A stretch of 64,000 bases of DNA from Trachythela sp. YZ-2020 (lineage: Eukaryota > Cnidaria > Anthozoa > Malacalcyonacea > Clavulariidae), in NCBI GenBank assembly GCA_016169945.1, contig JADLSH010000106.1:806001-870000 (forward strand). The letters are read 5' to 3'. The first letter of the stretch is position 1. Every line of letters begins with the position of its first letter. A model generated the notes under the pieces. That model saw only the letters and a program-made list of their open reading frames with translations, was not told where the DNA came from and did no database searches. Shown here in pieces: positions 62,111-64,000 of the stretch. A program made the position numbers and the translations under genes.

Positions 62111-63441
62111 TCACTCGCACATGTCCGGGGAATCTAGTTGCTCAGAGATTGTAGTAGTGTCGGGAAAGGCACACACAAATTGTTTTAACTGGTTCAAGTC
62201 CTGCCATTCTTTGGAAACTTGAGTTAAGTCAGTCGCAGCAAGCTTCGATGAAGCACCTGATGGATTTAGTACTTTCGCCAATTGGAGATAGTACAGTGCC
62301 GTGTGTCGTCTGGCCCATCCGACATGATCCATGATTTCCGATAACTCAGCACCTGTCAACGCGAGTGTTATAGCACATCCTGCTCGAAACCCATGAAGGT
62401 AGCGCCGGAATCGGTCCCCATTTCCGTAAGATAGACTTTAAGGCGCGCATCTGCTGCCGAAGATGTAAATGGAGCATTTACGACACTTCCTTTAGAATTT
62501 GTTGGCCGAAATAAATATCCTGTCGTTAAGTCAACTTTCAATTGGCGAGCCTTGGCAATATAATCTTCAATGCCTTTAACTGGACAGATAATTGACTGTG
62601 GATTGCGTCGAATACCAAAAACATTACTATGACCATCTCGCAACGTTTTCCCCCACACATGGTTGAACAGGAGACCGTCATCGTTTGGGAATCTCAAAAT
62701 TTCTGGGACTTTAACTTGGCCCATATCTCCAGGGCGATCACCACTAAAAAATACTGCTTTAAAGTATGCTTGATCTCTGGCGATGATAAACTGTTGAGTG
62801 GGCGAAGCCTCCTTGGAGTGGAGTGCTGTATCCAAATGGGTTGGTAATTGGACCAGTTTATCCACAAAGAATGGTGTCGCCTGTTTCGGTGTAATACGAG
62901 CCTGCAGTTGTTCCGCAGTAATAGTACGAAGATATTCCTTGACACTCTTATCCGTAGCAGGATTACCTATCCCGAGGTTCCGATCCCATTCACCCGAACG
63001 GCCAGTAGCGTGGAAAATGGCACGAAGTTTACCAATATAAGAATCAACTGTGTTGTACGAAAGTCGAACCGGACAACCGCATTGACGTATTCCTTTAATA
63101 CCGAGAAAAGCACAGCTGTTGACATGGACCTGGGTTTTCCCGTGACGATCTTTGTATACAAGAAATCGGCAAATATCATTCGGAGTGGCTGCAGCAATAC
63201 TAGGAGAGCCGGGTAGTGCCCCAAGGAAGGACTGCATATCCATTCGCAAGGCATCTTTTTGCTTGGAATAACTTGTCGACTGTCGCATTAATGATAAATC
63301 ACACAAACGCTTGTCAATCTCGGTTAACGGGATGTCCAAAGCAGCGTGAACGCGTGGATTACATACTTGACGTGGATAGCCGCATCGTTGACAGAATCGA
63401 AAATCGGCATCATTGGCATAACTGCATTGTGGGCAAGACAC
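62111..63441 (-). pseudogene. Tyrosine recombinase of the Ngaro-like element, one frameshift
   Basis: The main frame runs 63441-62368. It has an N-terminal zinc ribbon (CPQCSYANDADFRFCQRCGY) and a SAM-like core-binding region (YIGKLRAIFHATGRSGEW). The catalytic domain starts with FFSGDRPGDMGQVKV, which holds the first Arg. Near 62385-62400 the frame shifts by one base: the remaining active-site blocks, LHGFRAGCAITLALTGAELS, MDHVGWARRHTALYYLQLAK (H-x-x-R, H/W, Tyr), lie in the next frame, which runs to 62111. The enzyme would integrate circular cDNA. All catalytic residues are still encoded; only the shift breaks the gene, so this copy is young or the shift is an assembly error. Confidence 0.85.
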
Positions 63442-63550
63442 CGAAGGAACAAATAGTTTCGCGACACGGGGAAGAGCCTATACACACCGAAATAAAACAA
63501 ACAAAACAATGTATGTAGCTGAAAGTCTAAACAGGGTAAGAAAATAGAGT

Positions 63551-64000
63551 TCACTCAAAACGTAAAGCAAACGCCCATAAGTCGCCGGGAATGCCAGAAT
63601 GTCCGGTCCAACCACCTCTAGACGGGACGAGCAATGCATTTGTATCTCCCATTGATGCTAACTGAACAGCGTGGACGGAATATTTCTGAACGATTGGCCA
63701 CCAGTATTTCTTTGGATAAACATCCAATGTAACTAGAGTGCACGAGCGCACCGGTTGGGCCAAAAAACGCAACACGGGACCAACCAAAATAAGCGGTGGA
63801 AAAACATACGGGACTTCAAGGAAGGGATAAACCGATGACAGATCCTGAGCGAAAAGGTTGACTCCCTGTGAACCTGGTGAAGGGTAAGGAGTAAAATGTG
63901 GTAGAGGACGACCCTGGAGGTCTGGCATAGCATTGGAGTCGAGCGCCATTAAGTCACAAGTATGACCCAATTCCCCACCAAATTCTCGTTGAACTGTAGC
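63551..64000 (-). CDS. C-terminal end of RT/RNase H ORF of the Ngaro-like element, partial
   Basis: Open from the right edge to a stop at 63551: EFGGELGHTCDLMALDSNAM, GRPLPHFTPYPSPGSQGVNL, FAQDLSSVYPFLEVPYVFPP and YPKKYWWPIVQKY, ending LWAFALRFE. This is the region after RNase H in DIRS/Ngaro-type polyproteins. The RT core is outside the window. Intact in the visible part. It lies about 110 bp before the recombinase ATG on the same strand. Confidence 0.8.
   Translation of the reverse strand, partial: ATVQREFGGELGHTCDLMALDSNAMPDLQGRPLPHFTPYPSPGSQGVNLFAQDLSSVYPFLEVPYVFPPLILVGPVLRFLAQPVRSCTLVTLDVYPKKYWWPIVQKYSVHAVQLASMGDTNALLVPSRGGWTGHSGIPGDLWAFALRFE

Larger units (their letters stand above)
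61578..64000 (-). mobile_element. Ngaro-like (DIRS-order) tyrosine-recombinase retroelement, 3' half
   Basis: On the minus strand from the right edge: end of the RT/RNase H ORF, the tyrosine recombinase, then repeats in the order B1 (61956-61889), A2 (61888-61645), B2 (61644-61578). Split direct repeats with this A1-ORFs-B1-A2-B2 order are the signature of Ngaro-type elements. The A1 repeat and the rest of the RT should lie right of the window. Confidence 0.85.

Overview
The window looks like a repeat-rich, AT-rich piece of an animal nuclear genome, most likely a cnidarian; that placement is inferred from gene style and repeat content, not from a marker gene. Genes have GT-AG introns, and one gene encodes a WD-repeat/SOCS-box protein, an animal-type architecture. 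The repeats include Penelope-like, Ngaro/DIRS-like, Crypton-like, LINE, hAT-like and mariner-like elements, with many foldback MITEs. No bacterial operon structure is present.

Host genes are few. (1) A WD40/SOCS-box protein lies at 8912-10191 (+). (2) Two paralogous two-exon genes encode secreted 10-cysteine proteins of exactly 265 aa each, at 35880-42759 (-) and 56578-57900 (-). They are copies of one duplicated segment that also carries a 12-bp minisatellite past the 3' end. (3) A multi-exon SAM-domain gene or pseudogene lies at 49584-51523 (-) and carries an in-frame TGA. (4) An acidic, serine-rich exon runs off the left edge (1-116, -).

Layout: 1-6000 holds unidentified sequence, a TIR element (3315-4280) and a tandem plus inverted array of tRNA-derived repeats (4576-5960). 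7700-10850 holds a 40-bp repeat, the WD/SOCS gene and a LINE tail. 13470-16580 holds a foldback element, a 21-bp satellite and a dead DDE transposase broken by a Penelope-like element with a hammerhead-like motif. 16600-21000 and 24250-31600 carry two copies of a virus-derived module. Copy 2 has an SF3 helicase on the minus strand, an (ATAGTC)n spacer, and a divergent zinc-finger plus FtsK/A32-like packaging ATPase on the plus strand, followed by an intronless tRNA-Tyr. Copy 1 has only the helicase, split by a LINE. A tyrosine-recombinase/SANT transposon with inverted, internally repeated ends (21505-23965) lies between them. 31800-33500 is a dead LINE. 33800-48000 contains minisatellites, foldback MITEs, the first secreted-protein gene with a hAT-like element and an AAAG array in its intron, and a dead Crypton-like recombinase. 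48460-49085 is a mariner-like relic. 53865-60540 has the second secreted-protein gene and repeat copies. 61578-64000 is the 3' half of a Ngaro-like retroelement with diagnostic split direct repeats.

Most coding material in mobile or virus-like elements is broken by stops, frameshifts, deletions or nested insertions. Exon limits are read by eye from splice signals and frame continuity; family names rest on motifs and were not checked by any search.
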